From contig CALDPK010000213.1 of NCBI GenBank assembly GCA_937911855.1, positions 1-63,260 of the forward strand: DNA of 63,260 bases, read 5' to 3'. Shown piece after piece: positions 34,526 through 43,467 of the stretch. The notes under the pieces are model-generated. The model saw nothing but the letters and a program-made list of their open reading frames with translations, was not told the DNA's origin and made no database searches. This DNA is from an uncultured Trueperaceae bacterium (GTDB taxonomy: Bacteria; Deinococcota; Deinococci; Deinococcales; Trueperaceae). How positions within the stretch are numbered: the first letter of the stretch is position 1; each line of letters starts with the position of its first letter. A program made the position numbers and the translations under genes.

Positions 34526-35710
34526 TCAGCGCAGGACGCTGGAAGGATCCAGCCTAGCTGCGCGGCGCGCAGGCAGGAGCGAGGCGACCACCGCAGTCAC
34601 GATGGAAACCAGGCACACCCAGGCGATGTCGAACGCACGGATGTCAACCGGGAGCTGGGTGATGAAGTATAGGTTGCCGGGCAGGGGGTACGGCTGGTAC
34701 CTGAAGTAGAGGCTGACGAGCACGCCCAGGATGGCCCCCAGGACAGTGCCGGTGGCTCCCAGCAGGAAGCCCTCGAGTGTGAAGACCCTGAGCACCTGAC
34801 GCTCCGAGGCACCCAGGGCACGCAGGATGCCGATCTCCGTGGTCTTCTCGGCCACCGTCAACACCAGGATGTTGGCTATGCCCATCGCGGCCACCAGGAC
34901 GATCAGGAAGACCACCACTGTGATGAGCGTGCGCTGCAGTTCCAGCTGGTCGATCAGCCCCGAGAACAGGTTCTGCCATGAACTGGACAGCATGCCGTAC
35001 GAAGCGCCGAGGCGGCGGGCTATGTCGCCGGCAGCCGCGGGGTCACTCACCCGCACGTGGAAGCCGGAGATCATGCCGGGCTGACCCAGGAACTCCTGCA
35101 GGGCAGGGATGGACAGGTAAGAGGTCACGTTGTCGATCAGTTCGTTGCCCACCCTGAAGCTGCCCGCAACGGTAAACGTCTGGCGGCTGCCGCTTATCTC
35201 GCTGATCATCACCTCGCTGCCGCCGAACACGCCCAGCTGCCGCACGGCCAGCGATTCCCCGAGCACGATGCCGTCATCGCTCGCCAGCGCTTCCTGCTGG
35301 TTCCGCAGCACGGGCAGGTCCAGCACCTGGCTCTCCAGCTCCGCGTCGATGCCGATGAGCTGGGTGAAGCCCTGGCGGGCGCTGATGCCCTCCAGGGTGT
35401 TCGCGCGCCGGGCGATCAGCGCCTGGGCGGACAGGAACGGAGCGGCCGCTATTACGTCGTCTTCGTCGTTCAGTGCCTGCAGGATGAGGTCATCCTGCTC
35501 GAGCAGCGAACCGTCGTAACTGCTGAGCGTCACGTGCGGGGTTGCCTGCAGGGTGCTGTTTATCAGTTCGTCGATGAAGCCGTTGGTGAGTGACAGCGCC
35601 GTGATCAGAACCATGACGCCCACGGCGACGCCCAGGGTGGTGATCACGCTCTGAAGCGCGCGCCTGCGGATGTGCCGCATGGCGAGGAAGAGCGTGAAAG
35701 GCCGCCGCAT
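34526..35710 (-). CDS. ABC transporter permease, MacB/LolC type
   Basis: 394 residues with four membrane helices in the FtsX/MacB layout: one near the N-terminus (about 18-40), a large periplasmic domain (about 45-265), and three near the C-terminus with conserved KTTEIGILRALGASERQVLRVFTLEG and ARRAARLDPSSVLR. Such permeases work with a separate ATPase in lipoprotein sorting or efflux; no ATPase gene is adjacent. On the minus strand TAAACT (35722-35717) is six bases from the ATG, leaderless type. Confidence 0.9.
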   Translation of the reverse strand: MRRPFTLFLAMRHIRRRALQSVITTLGVAVGVMVLITALSLTNGFIDELINSTLQATPHVTLSSYDGSLLEQDDLILQALNDEDDVIAAAPFLSAQALIARRANTLEGISARQGFTQLIGIDAELESQVLDLPVLRNQQEALASDDGIVLGESLAVRQLGVFGGSEVMISEISGSRQTFTVAGSFRVGNELIDNVTSYLSIPALQEFLGQPGMISGFHVRVSDPAAAGDIARRLGASYGMLSSSWQNLFSGLIDQLELQRTLITVVVFLIVLVAAMGIANILVLTVAEKTTEIGILRALGASERQVLRVFTLEGFLLGATGTVLGAILGVLVSLYFRYQPYPLPGNLYFITQLPVDIRAFDIAWVCLVSIVTAVVASLLPARRAARLDPSSVLR

Positions 35711-35756
35711 CAGCGCAGTTTAACAGGGGCACGGTGAAGTTCTATAAGCGGACTGG

Positions 35757-36371
35757 TCAGTTGGCCGGTACGCGCACGGCAAAAGCCGGCACCACGTCGA
35801 GCAGTGGCTCGGGCTGTTCAAGGATGATGCCTTCACGCCCGTAGCGGATGACCTCGAGCTCCACTTCGCGGACGCCCCAGCTGAGTGCTGTGGACAGGTC
35901 CTGGAACCAGACGTCCACCTGTTGCTGCTTGCGGATGTGCATCGTGTCCTCGACTATGAACAGGCCATGACCGTCGAGCGTGTCCTGGAACGCTCCTGCG
36001 CCGCGTCCGTTGCCGAAACCGCCCAGGTCGCGGATGCGCACCAGCGAACCATAAGGCAGGTCCGAGCCGATCAGGTCACGGCTGGCAGCGATGATGCCGA
36101 ACCGTGTGGCAGCGCCAGTGGCGGTGATGTTCGGGTTGCCGAAAGTCTGCGACGGCAGGGAGTTGTAGGCGGTGGCGCGCAGCTGCAGGCGCAGCGGGCC
36201 GGCCGTTCCCTGGACCGCGGGGGCCGAAAGGCCCTGCCTGGGTTCAGCGAGAGCCTGCACTTCAGGTACCAGTACAAGTCCGCGGTTGTCCGAGGCCGGC
36301 TGACTGAACGAAGTCAGCATCATGATTGTGATCAGCAGCGAGACAGCAATGCTGCGCTTCTGGAGGTCCAT
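35757..36371 (-). CDS. Exported 3D-domain protein
   Basis: 204 residues from the ATG at 36371, which has GGGAGTGAGA directly upstream; a frame 21 codons longer is less likely. A signal peptide (KRSIAVSLLITIMMLTSF) precedes a 3D (Asp-Asp-Asp) double-psi barrel: LRATAYNS, TATGAATRFGIIAASRDLIG, GSLVRI, then VEDTMHIRKQQQVDVWF, which holds the conserved Asp residues. The fold is shared with the MltA lytic transglycosylase C-terminus and with resuscitation factors. It may act on peptidoglycan or another glycan. It is divergent from the GT2 fusion gene, 126 bases apart. Confidence 0.8.
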   Translation of the reverse strand: MDLQKRSIAVSLLITIMMLTSFSQPASDNRGLVLVPEVQALAEPRQGLSAPAVQGTAGPLRLQLRATAYNSLPSQTFGNPNITATGAATRFGIIAASRDLIGSDLPYGSLVRIRDLGGFGNGRGAGAFQDTLDGHGLFIVEDTMHIRKQQQVDVWFQDLSTALSWGVREVELEVIRYGREGIILEQPEPLLDVVPAFAVRVPAN

Positions 36372-36497
36372 TCTCACTCCCGGATGGGAGGGTAGCACGG
36401 GCTGGTGAGAAGGTTCAGTCTCCCGGGGACACAATTGAGCGACTGGTGACGGCTGACCCTGCCACTCGCGTGCACCAGCCGTATAGTCCGAATCGAG

Positions 36498-38969
36498 ATG
36501 GCAGCTTTCCCCGGAGTACTGGCTATGCCTGGAGTTCTGATGAACTCCTTCCTCGGTTCACGTCCTGACAGAAGCATCCCGGTGGCGAGCCAGGAGACCC
36601 TGACCGTCATCGCCCCCATGTACAACGAAGAGAACGGCGCCCGGCGCTGCCTGGCTTCCATCCTCAGGCAGGACGTGCAGCCGGATCAGCTGGCGATCAG
36701 CATCAACGGCGGCAGTGACAACACTTACGCCGTGGTCACCCGCATCCTGGGGGAGTACGGGTACAGCCGCAAGGCAGCGGACATGCTGGACGGCCTGGAC
36801 GCGCGCTTGGAGCGCTGGCTTGCCCCCGGCGGAGCTGCCAGCGTCGTGCTGGTCCACTACCGCTCGAGGACGGCCAAGTCAGAGAGCATCAACAACCTGT
36901 TCGACCGCCGGCTCGTCGCGGGCGACCGGGTGCTCCTCGTCGACGGGGACACCATCCTGCATCCCGGGTTCGTGCGCGCCATGCGCCAGAACTTCTACCG
37001 CTTCAGCACCAGGACAGTGGGTGGCAGGAAACGCCACGTCATCGAAGATTACGCCCTGGTGTCCGGCAGCGTCAGCTCCTGGTTGCCGCAGGGCGCACCG
37101 GTCTGGCAGCGGATAGTCTCCAGCGGCCGGCGTGCCGAGTATGCGTTCTCGACGCTGCTGCGCAAAGGCCAGTCGAGCCAGCCGGGCAGCTCGGCCATCT
37201 TCGCCAACTCGCGGCTGTTCACGGTGGTCGGCTGCGGCTTCACGGCCCGGCGCGAACTGTTTCCCATGCCTGACAACACCCGAACCGAAGACCACGAGTT
37301 CACCCTTGAAGTGCAGAACATGCCGCTCACCGAGGTCGAGCTGGAACCTGCGGTACTGGACAGCATGGGCCTGCGCCTGCACATAGGCGACCGGCTGGTC
37401 CGGCCGAGCGAAGTGTTCGGCGCTGACGAGCTGATCATCCTGCGCACTGGCGGCAACGCCCGCTTCGTACCCGAAGCGCTGATGCTGACTGAAGACCCGT
37501 CGTCGCTCAACGGGCTGCTCAACCAGGTGGAACGCTGGAACGGCGGCGGCCTCGAGGGCGCGCTCGGCCGGATCGGCCGCAAGCTGCGTCCCAACGTGGC
37601 GTTCGCCGTCTGGCTGGCCCAGGCCGAGAACCTGCTCGGCATCATCCTGCTGCTGTTCGTACTGCCCAACCTGATCGCACTCAACGTGGTCAACCCCAGC
37701 ATCGGCATGTCAGGGACTGCCCTGATCACCTGGTTCGTCATCGACCTGGTCTTGAGCTTCCTGCTGAACACCGCCGGCTTCCGCCTGCAGAAGCTGGCGC
37801 GCGGAGGACCGCGGCACGGCGTGCTCGGCTGGGCTTTGCGGCAAAGCCTGATGACCTTGCCGGCCTACCTGTTCATCCGCTACCTCAACCCGTTCGCGTG
37901 GCTGGGAGCCGCGACCGAAGTCATACCCGCCTGGATCAGGCGTCAGCGTGGCCGCAGCACGGCCGGCACAGGCGCAGTCGCCTGGGAGCGGCCCCGCGGG
38001 GCACGTGCCAGCCTGCGCACCCAGGGCGCGATGGTGTCGGTACTGGGGCTGTACCCGCTGCTCAGCGGCCTGGTGGTCGCGCCGGTCATCAACCCGGTCA
38101 ACGCCACGGGCTGGCAGCTCACCTACTCGCGCAGCGTGGTGGACATGGACGATCACCGCTCGCTGAGTCCGCTGCCCGTGCGCGCACAGGGTGTCGCCCC
38201 GACCTACTGCGATGCCGGCGCTCCTGGCGTAGTCCAGATCAGCCTGGCGGACAGCGCGGTATCCGCCTACAGTCCACTCGGGCTGTGGGACATGCTGGCG
38301 CTCGGCCGCCTGGCGCCGCTTCTGCCACTGATAGAACAGGCAGCGGCGTCGTACGGCCTTCCTGTCACCGACGTGCTGCAGGTGTTCATGAACGAATCCC
38401 TGTTCGACCCGCTGGCCCACGGGCCCACGGGCGACCTTGGTCTGGCGCAGCTCACCTCGGACGCGCTGACACTGCTGGACGCGGCTTCGAACGACCCTCG
38501 CTCGGTGATCTACAACCCGAGCCTGTTAAGTGCGGGCAGCAACGTGTTCGACCCTGTGTTCTCAGCCTGCGCGGGTGCGGCGAAGCTCGCGTGGGCGTAC
38601 GACCAGCCGCGCGTCCGCAACCTCGAGCAGGCGTACGCGCTCTACATCAACCCGGTGCACGGCTTCGTGAACGGCCGCATCGGTGACATCTGGATCCCGC
38701 TCGTCGCCCAGATGCAGGCACTCGAGCCGAACATCCAGCGTCTGGCCGCCGTCTACGCGCAGTACCAGCGTGACCCGCAGGTGCTCACGCAGTACGAGCG
38801 GCGCCTGGTTGAGGTCAGCCTGCAGGTTGCTGACAACAGCACCGACCTGCGGACCGCTTATGCAACGTCATTTGAAGTGATTTCTGAAGCCCGGATCGAC
38901 GACCGGGACGTGTACCGCCAGGTGCTGAATCAGCTGTTCAGCCCGACCATCGCGGGCGTCACGCCCTGA
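36498..38969 (+). CDS. Processive GT2 glycosyltransferase fused to a lysozyme-like domain
   Basis: 823 residues. Residues ~35-300 form a GT-A glycosyltransferase with TVIAPMYNEENGARRCL, D149-G-D151, T263-E-D265 and Q343-x-x-R-W347, the full D, DxD, TED, QxxRW set of processive synthases such as cellulose and poly-GlcNAc synthase. Three or four membrane segments follow (about 368-395, 405-430, 447-471, 511-532). Residues ~610-740 resemble a transglycosylase/lysozyme fold: MNESLFDPLAHGPTGDLGLAQL places a catalytic-type Glu at 633. I have not met this fusion. TATAGT (36482-36487) is ten bases from the ATG. Convergent with a GH26-like gene. Product unknown; topology of the last domain depends on whether one segment is only amphipathic. 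Confidence 0.82.
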   Translation: MAAFPGVLAMPGVLMNSFLGSRPDRSIPVASQETLTVIAPMYNEENGARRCLASILRQDVQPDQLAISINGGSDNTYAVVTRILGEYGYSRKAADMLDGLDARLERWLAPGGAASVVLVHYRSRTAKSESINNLFDRRLVAGDRVLLVDGDTILHPGFVRAMRQNFYRFSTRTVGGRKRHVIEDYALVSGSVSSWLPQGAPVWQRIVSSGRRAEYAFSTLLRKGQSSQPGSSAIFANSRLFTVVGCGFTARRELFPMPDNTRTEDHEFTLEVQNMPLTEVELEPAVLDSMGLRLHIGDRLVRPSEVFGADELIILRTGGNARFVPEALMLTEDPSSLNGLLNQVERWNGGGLEGALGRIGRKLRPNVAFAVWLAQAENLLGIILLLFVLPNLIALNVVNPSIGMSGTALITWFVIDLVLSFLLNTAGFRLQKLARGGPRHGVLGWALRQSLMTLPAYLFIRYLNPFAWLGAATEVIPAWIRRQRGRSTAGTGAVAWERPRGARASLRTQGAMVSVLGLYPLLSGLVVAPVINPVNATGWQLTYSRSVVDMDDHRSLSPLPVRAQGVAPTYCDAGAPGVVQISLADSAVSAYSPLGLWDMLALGRLAPLLPLIEQAAASYGLPVTDVLQVFMNESLFDPLAHGPTGDLGLAQLTSDALTLLDAASNDPRSVIYNPSLLSAGSNVFDPVFSACAGAAKLAWAYDQPRVRNLEQAYALYINPVHGFVNGRIGDIWIPLVAQMQALEPNIQRLAAVYAQYQRDPQVLTQYERRLVEVSLQVADNSTDLRTAYATSFEVISEARIDDRDVYRQVLNQLFSPTIAGVTP

Positions 38970-38987
38970 CGGTTGCCTGAAGCCCGC

Positions 38988-39980
38988 TTACCGTTCTGAA
39001 GCTGCGAGTTCGCCGCCCAGGTGGGGCAGTACATCCTGGAAGCTTGCCAGAGTCGCGGCGCTCGAGTTGATGCGCCAGTCGGTTTCCTTGTTCTCGTTGA
39101 ACCAGACGATCGCGTCCAGGCGGGGGTAGCTGACGCTGTCAGCGAACATGTCCACGACCCACTGACCCTTGTTGCCGCCCAGCTCAGCGGAGGCGGTTTC
39201 GGCCATCCACAGCGGCTGGCCGCCAAGGGCGGTGATTCGGCTGTAACCGAGTTCAAGTATTTCTGCGAACGACTGCCAGCCGATGTAACCCCTGACCTGA
39301 CCCCAGTTGTAACCGTCCAGGGCGAGTACATCCACGTAGGCTGCGCCCGGGTAGTAGTGCTCCATGCGGTTGGCTTCGGTACGCGGCTCATCAAGCACGT
39401 TCGGTGACCAGACCCAGCTGACGTTGTGGGCGCCTTCGGCCGTGAAGATGTCGACCATCCGGCGCCAGGCGATGACCAGGTTGTCCGGGTCGCCGTTCCA
39501 GGAGGTCCAGTTTCCGTTCATCTCAGGGAAGGGGCGCAGGTAAACGGGCTGCCCGTACTCTGCGGCTCCGACAGCCCAGCTTCTGATGTATTCGTCCTGC
39601 GCGCCTGCAGCGATGCTGGCGACGCTCACATTGCTGGGCTGCCAGCTGATCAGCGGCAGGCGGCCGCTGGCACCCAGGGGCGCCACGAGGTTGCTGTCCC
39701 ACTCGTTGTCGAAGCTCATGAACCAGTGCACGATGTCCAGTCGCCGGCCGATCGCCGTCTCCAGCTCCAGGACCGGCTGCATCCCGCCCCACACCCCACC
39801 GTAGGTGTAGGCACCGAACTTCAGGTCAGGGTTCGGGGAGCGGCTGAATGCCGTGTCCAGGCCGTCACCCTGCGCGCAGGCGCCGAAGAGGAGCGCCATG
39901 AAGGCGGCCAGAACTGCGGTCCTGATGCGGAAGTTGGCTGGTCGGACTGCGAACATGCTCGGTCCTCGGGCCGGACGCAA
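38988..39980 (-). CDS. GH26-like glycoside hydrolase lipoprotein
   Basis: 330 residues. A signal peptide ends in LLFGAC (Cys35), a plausible though imperfect lipobox. The rest is a (beta/alpha)8 barrel of the clan A type: YLRPFPEMNGNW carries the acid/base Glu153 in the R-P-x-x-EMNGnW pattern of family GH26, and PLWMAETAS the nucleophile Glu261. GH26 enzymes cleave beta-mannans and related beta-glycans with retention. It converges on the GT2-lysozyme fusion with 18 bases between stops, so it may trim that enzyme's polymer; this is inference. Confidence 0.82.
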   Translation of the reverse strand: MRPARGPSMFAVRPANFRIRTAVLAAFMALLFGACAQGDGLDTAFSRSPNPDLKFGAYTYGGVWGGMQPVLELETAIGRRLDIVHWFMSFDNEWDSNLVAPLGASGRLPLISWQPSNVSVASIAAGAQDEYIRSWAVGAAEYGQPVYLRPFPEMNGNWTSWNGDPDNLVIAWRRMVDIFTAEGAHNVSWVWSPNVLDEPRTEANRMEHYYPGAAYVDVLALDGYNWGQVRGYIGWQSFAEILELGYSRITALGGQPLWMAETASAELGGNKGQWVVDMFADSVSYPRLDAIVWFNENKETDWRINSSAATLASFQDVLPHLGGELAASER

Positions 39981-40231
39981 AATGAAAGCGCCTCAAAGCC
40001 TGTGGCAATGGGCACTCTGACCGAACGGATTCGCCTGAAAGAATCACAGCAGTGGCCGGTTGCGCTACTAGCTCCACCAGTCCCAAGCGCCCAAATGCAG
40101 GAGTGGCTTCTCAGCTTCCAACAGCTGCATGATCACCGGACTGGCCGGGAAATCACACAACTGGTGTCATTTTAACCCGCGCAGCTATTACAGAAAACTG
40201 ATTAATGTCCCGCCTGACCTATGATGGACAG

Positions 40232-41485
40232 GTGAGTAAAGAAGCCGGCAAGGAAGAGTTCAGTTTCGACATCAAGGCAGAACACGGTCCGGCGCGACTG
40301 GCCGAACTGACCACGCCGCACGGCGTGCTGCAGACCCCCGCCTTCGTGGCGGTCGGGACGCGCGCCACCGTCAAGGGCGTGACCAGCGAGCAGGTGAAGG
40401 AAACCGGCACCCAGGTGCTGTTCAACAACACGTACCACCTGTATCTGAGACCTGGCAGCGAGACGGTCAGCGAGCTGGGTGGTCTGCACCGGTTCATGAA
40501 CTGGGACCGGCCGATCATGACCGACTCGGGTGGCTTCCAGGTGTTCTCGCTGGGTGCCGGCATCGAGCACGGCGTGGGCAAGATCGCCAACATCTTCCCG
40601 GGCGAGAAAGCATCGGCAGATGACCGCCGGGGCCAGCCCGGCGAGTCGTTCGTGAAGGTAACGGAGGAGGGAGTGCACTTCCGCAGTCACATCGACGGCA
40701 GCAGTCACTTCTTCACACCCGAGCTTTCCATAGGCGTACAGCGCGAACTGGGCGCCGACATGATCCTGGCGTTCGACGAGTGTACCAGCCCGCTGCACGA
40801 CGTGGAGTACACGCGCGCCAGCATGGAACGCACCCACCGCTGGGCGGAGCGGAGCCTCAGGCATTTCCAGGAGACCAGTGACCTGCACGGCTACCGGCAG
40901 TCTCTGTTCGGAATCGTCCAGGGCGGAGCCTTCAAGGAATTGCGCCAGGCCAGCTCTGCGTTCATCGCGGGCATGGACTTCGACGGAATCGCCATCGACG
41001 GGAACCTGGGGCGCACCCACCAGGACATGCACGACGTCATCGACTGGACGGTAGCTGAACTGCCGGCCGGCAAACCACGTCACCTGCTTGGCATCGGCGA
41101 CGTCGCAGGCGTAATCGAAGGCGTGGCACGCGGCTGCGACACGTTCGATTGCGTCAGCCCTACACGCAACGCCCGCAACGGTGGTGCGCTGCGCCGCTTC
41201 GACGACGACGGTAACCGGCTCGGCAACTTCAGACAGAACTTGCGCAACGAGCGCTTCGCCCGCGACGACCGGCCCATAGACCCTGACTGCGACTGCCATA
41301 CCTGCAGGAACTACAGCCGCGGTTACCTGCGGCACCTGCTCAAGGCGGGCGAGCAGCTGGGCCAGCAGCTGGCCACGATCCACAACCTGCGCTTCATGGC
41401 CCGCCTGTTCGAGGACATCCGCGCGTCACTTGCAAAGGGGACGTTCGACGAACTCAGGCGCGACTGGCTGGGTCAGGCAGACTGA
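40232..41485 (+). CDS. tgt: tRNA-guanine (queuine) transglycosylase
   Basis: 417 residues from GTG at 40232; an ATG at 40205 is in frame, but TATGAT (40220-40225) lies six bases before the GTG, the leaderless spacing seen across this window. The base-exchange nucleophile is in GMDFDGIAIDGNLG, the general Asp in MTDSGGFQVFSLG, and zinc ligands in DCDCHTCRNYSRGYLRHL. It replaces G34 by preQ1 in tRNAs for Asp, Asn, His and Tyr. The queuosine-precursor transporter lies 7 kb upstream. Confidence 0.96.
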   Translation: MSKEAGKEEFSFDIKAEHGPARLAELTTPHGVLQTPAFVAVGTRATVKGVTSEQVKETGTQVLFNNTYHLYLRPGSETVSELGGLHRFMNWDRPIMTDSGGFQVFSLGAGIEHGVGKIANIFPGEKASADDRRGQPGESFVKVTEEGVHFRSHIDGSSHFFTPELSIGVQRELGADMILAFDECTSPLHDVEYTRASMERTHRWAERSLRHFQETSDLHGYRQSLFGIVQGGAFKELRQASSAFIAGMDFDGIAIDGNLGRTHQDMHDVIDWTVAELPAGKPRHLLGIGDVAGVIEGVARGCDTFDCVSPTRNARNGGALRRFDDDGNRLGNFRQNLRNERFARDDRPIDPDCDCHTCRNYSRGYLRHLLKAGEQLGQQLATIHNLRFMARLFEDIRASLAKGTFDELRRDWLGQAD

Positions 41486-41488
41486 ATT

Positions 41489-42043
41489 TCAGAAATTGCG
41501 TTCAAGCAGGTTGATGACGGTGCCATCCTGCAGCACGTAACGGACCACGCCGACTGACGGCACGAAGTAGGCGTCCAGGACGGTCTGGCCGCCGGTGCTG
41601 GTCACCGTTACCTGGCGGATCTGGAAGGCGTTGAAGCGCCCGGCGGGGGTTTCCACTCCCTGGGTACCCAGTACTTCCGCCGACATGGTCAGTCTCAGGT
41701 CCTGGATGGTTGAAGTGCTCTGCCACTGCTGTCCCGCGACGAACGGGCCGGGTGCGTAGGCGAGCAGTGGCGGGCTGTAGGAGAGCACCGAACCGCCTGC
41801 TGCCGTGCCCACGTGGTGCACGCCGTCCGGGGCGTACACGAGGTAATCCTCAGATACCGCCTCGCCGTGCAGCCAATGGGTGAGTACCATGACCTGCTGC
41901 CCGCTGAAGTCGCGCGGGCCCGACAGTGTCTGGGTTTCACCGTTGGTGTAGGTCCAGCTGAAGCCGGGCTGCTGCGGGTGATAATCCTGTGCGGCAGCGA
42001 AGCCGGCCAGGAGGAGCAGCAGTGCCAGCAGGACCTTCTTCAT
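41489..42043 (-). CDS. Secreted beta-rich protein of unknown function
   Basis: 184 residues with a clean signal peptide (KKVLLALLLLLAGFAAAQ). The mature part is rich in beta strands and Gly/Thr/Gln, e.g. FSWTYTNGETQTLSG and VETPAGRFNAFQIRQVTV. The phrase V-x-T-PAG-x-F-x-A-x-x-I is common in uncharacterised exported proteins that resemble lipocalin-like or DUF3108-type folds; I cannot name the family. It overlaps proC by 4 bases and so is probably the last gene of the argG operon. Confidence 0.75.
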   Translation of the reverse strand: MKKVLLALLLLLAGFAAAQDYHPQQPGFSWTYTNGETQTLSGPRDFSGQQVMVLTHWLHGEAVSEDYLVYAPDGVHHVGTAAGGSVLSYSPPLLAYAPGPFVAGQQWQSTSTIQDLRLTMSAEVLGTQGVETPAGRFNAFQIRQVTVTSTGGQTVLDAYFVPSVGVVRYVLQDGTVINLLERNF

Positions 42044-42846
42044 TCCTGCGGGTTGCCGTTCAGTTCGGCAGCGCGCAGGCTTGCCTGCTCCACCGCTTCC
42101 ATGAGCGAGAAGCGGAGCCCGTGCTGCTCCAGCGCCCGTACGCCCGCGATGGCCGTGCCGCCGGCGCTGGCCACCTCGTCCTTCAGTGCCGCCGGCGTGT
42201 CCGCCTGCAGCAGGAGTGCCGTCGCCAGCAGGACCTCGCGCGACAGTTCGCGCGCTGCCTGGCGGGGCAGGCCGGCCCGGACGCCGCCGTCAGCGAGCGC
42301 CTCGGCCACGACCGCTGCGAACGCGGGGCCTGAGCCGGCCAGGCCGGTGAAGGCGTCGAACTGTTCTTCAGGCAGGCGCCAGACGCTGCCGATCGCTTCG
42401 AACAGCTTGCCGGCAAGCTCGGTGTCCTGGCGGGTGGCATCTTTCGAGTGGGCCAGGGCGGTCGAGCTCAGACCAACGCGGGCACCGAGGTTGGGCATGG
42501 CGCGGATTATCCGCCCGCTGCCCAGGTGTTTCTGCAGGCTGGCAAGGGACACGCCGGCCAGCAGCGAGATGAAGGCCGCGCTGCGCCTGCCGATGACCGG
42601 TGCGACCTGGCGGAACGACTGGGGCTTGACCGCCAGCAGTATCCGCTCGGCAGCTGCCAGCCCGTCATCGTCCACGGCGCGGACGCCGTACTTTTCAGCC
42701 AGCTCGACTGCCCGCATCGCGTTCGAATGCCAGATCCCGACCTGACCGGCCTGCAGCACACCGGCTTTCAGGGCGCCAGTCAGGACGGCGCCGCCCATGC
42801 GGCCGGCGCCGACGATAACTAAACTGATGGGTTCACGTGCACTCAC
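42040..42846 (-). CDS. proC: Pyrroline-5-carboxylate reductase
   Basis: 268 residues. Last step of proline synthesis, NADPH-dependent. VIVGAGRMGGAVLTG is the Rossmann loop, RIIRAMPNLGARVG and LAGSGPAFAAVVAEALADGGVRAGL are family signatures, and KDEVASAGGTAIAGV is the substrate loop. It lies 45 bases after the NAGS-like gene. A GTG start with TAACAT eight bases upstream on the minus strand suggests that it also has its own leaderless promoter. Confidence 0.95.
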   Translation of the reverse strand: MSAREPISLVIVGAGRMGGAVLTGALKAGVLQAGQVGIWHSNAMRAVELAEKYGVRAVDDDGLAAAERILLAVKPQSFRQVAPVIGRRSAAFISLLAGVSLASLQKHLGSGRIIRAMPNLGARVGLSSTALAHSKDATRQDTELAGKLFEAIGSVWRLPEEQFDAFTGLAGSGPAFAAVVAEALADGGVRAGLPRQAARELSREVLLATALLLQADTPAALKDEVASAGGTAIAGVRALEQHGLRFSLMEAVEQASLRAAELNGNPQE

Positions 42847-42891
42847 AGAAGCTCATGTTAACCGGTCAACCCATAGGGCTGAGGTGAAATC

Positions 42892-43467
42892 CTACCTGAT
42901 GCCCGGGGGCATGACGGACGCAGGCGGTTCCGGCAGGTTGGCCGGCATCGGCACGCCTTCCAGGCGCTTCACGACGCCGTTCTCGTTGCAGCCAACGAAG
43001 AACGGGCAGCGGAGGCACTCGGACCAGACGCGCGGATGCAGCTCCCGAGTCTTGTCGATCAGCCGGAAACCACACTTCTCGAAGAACCCGACCTCGTAAG
43101 TCCATGCGAACAGCACGGGGATGCCCACCCGTCTGGCTTCCTCCTCGCAGGCCTGTACGAGTGCCCTGCCCACCCCCTTGGCCTGGACGCCGGGGGCGAC
43201 GCACAGGCCGCGTACCTCGGCGATGTCACCCCACAGCACGTGCAGGGCGCCGTTGCCGGCGAAGACCGGGCCGTCTTCGGTATGGATCTCGGCCACGAAG
43301 AAGTCGCGCAGGTTCTCGAATATGTTCTGCATGGGCCGCACGAGCATGCGTCCCTGACCTGCCCAGTGAGTGATGTTGTCGAAGATCAGCGGCACGTCGC
43401 CTGCGCCGGCCGGGCGGACCGTGACCTGGCCGGTGAGTTGAGTTGCAGGAGCAGGCGCGGTGTTCAT
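42892..43467 (-). CDS. GNAT acetyltransferase, probable N-acetylglutamate synthase
   Basis: 191 residues. The acetyl-CoA loop is VAPGVQAKGVGRALVQACEEEA, followed by LFAWTYEVGFFEKCGFRLIDK. The preceding EIHTEDGPVFAGNGALHVLWGDIAEVRGL and the terminal ECLRCPFFVGCNENGVVK, with a Cys-x-x-Cys segment, are as in the short stand-alone NAGS proteins of the ArgA C-terminal type. Its start overlaps the argH stop by 4 bases, which favours acetylation of glutamate as the first step of arginine synthesis. The usual amino-acid-kinase domain that senses arginine is absent. Confidence 0.72.
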   Translation of the reverse strand: MNTAPAPATQLTGQVTVRPAGAGDVPLIFDNITHWAGQGRMLVRPMQNIFENLRDFFVAEIHTEDGPVFAGNGALHVLWGDIAEVRGLCVAPGVQAKGVGRALVQACEEEARRVGIPVLFAWTYEVGFFEKCGFRLIDKTRELHPRVWSECLRCPFFVGCNENGVVKRLEGVPMPANLPEPPASVMPPGIR

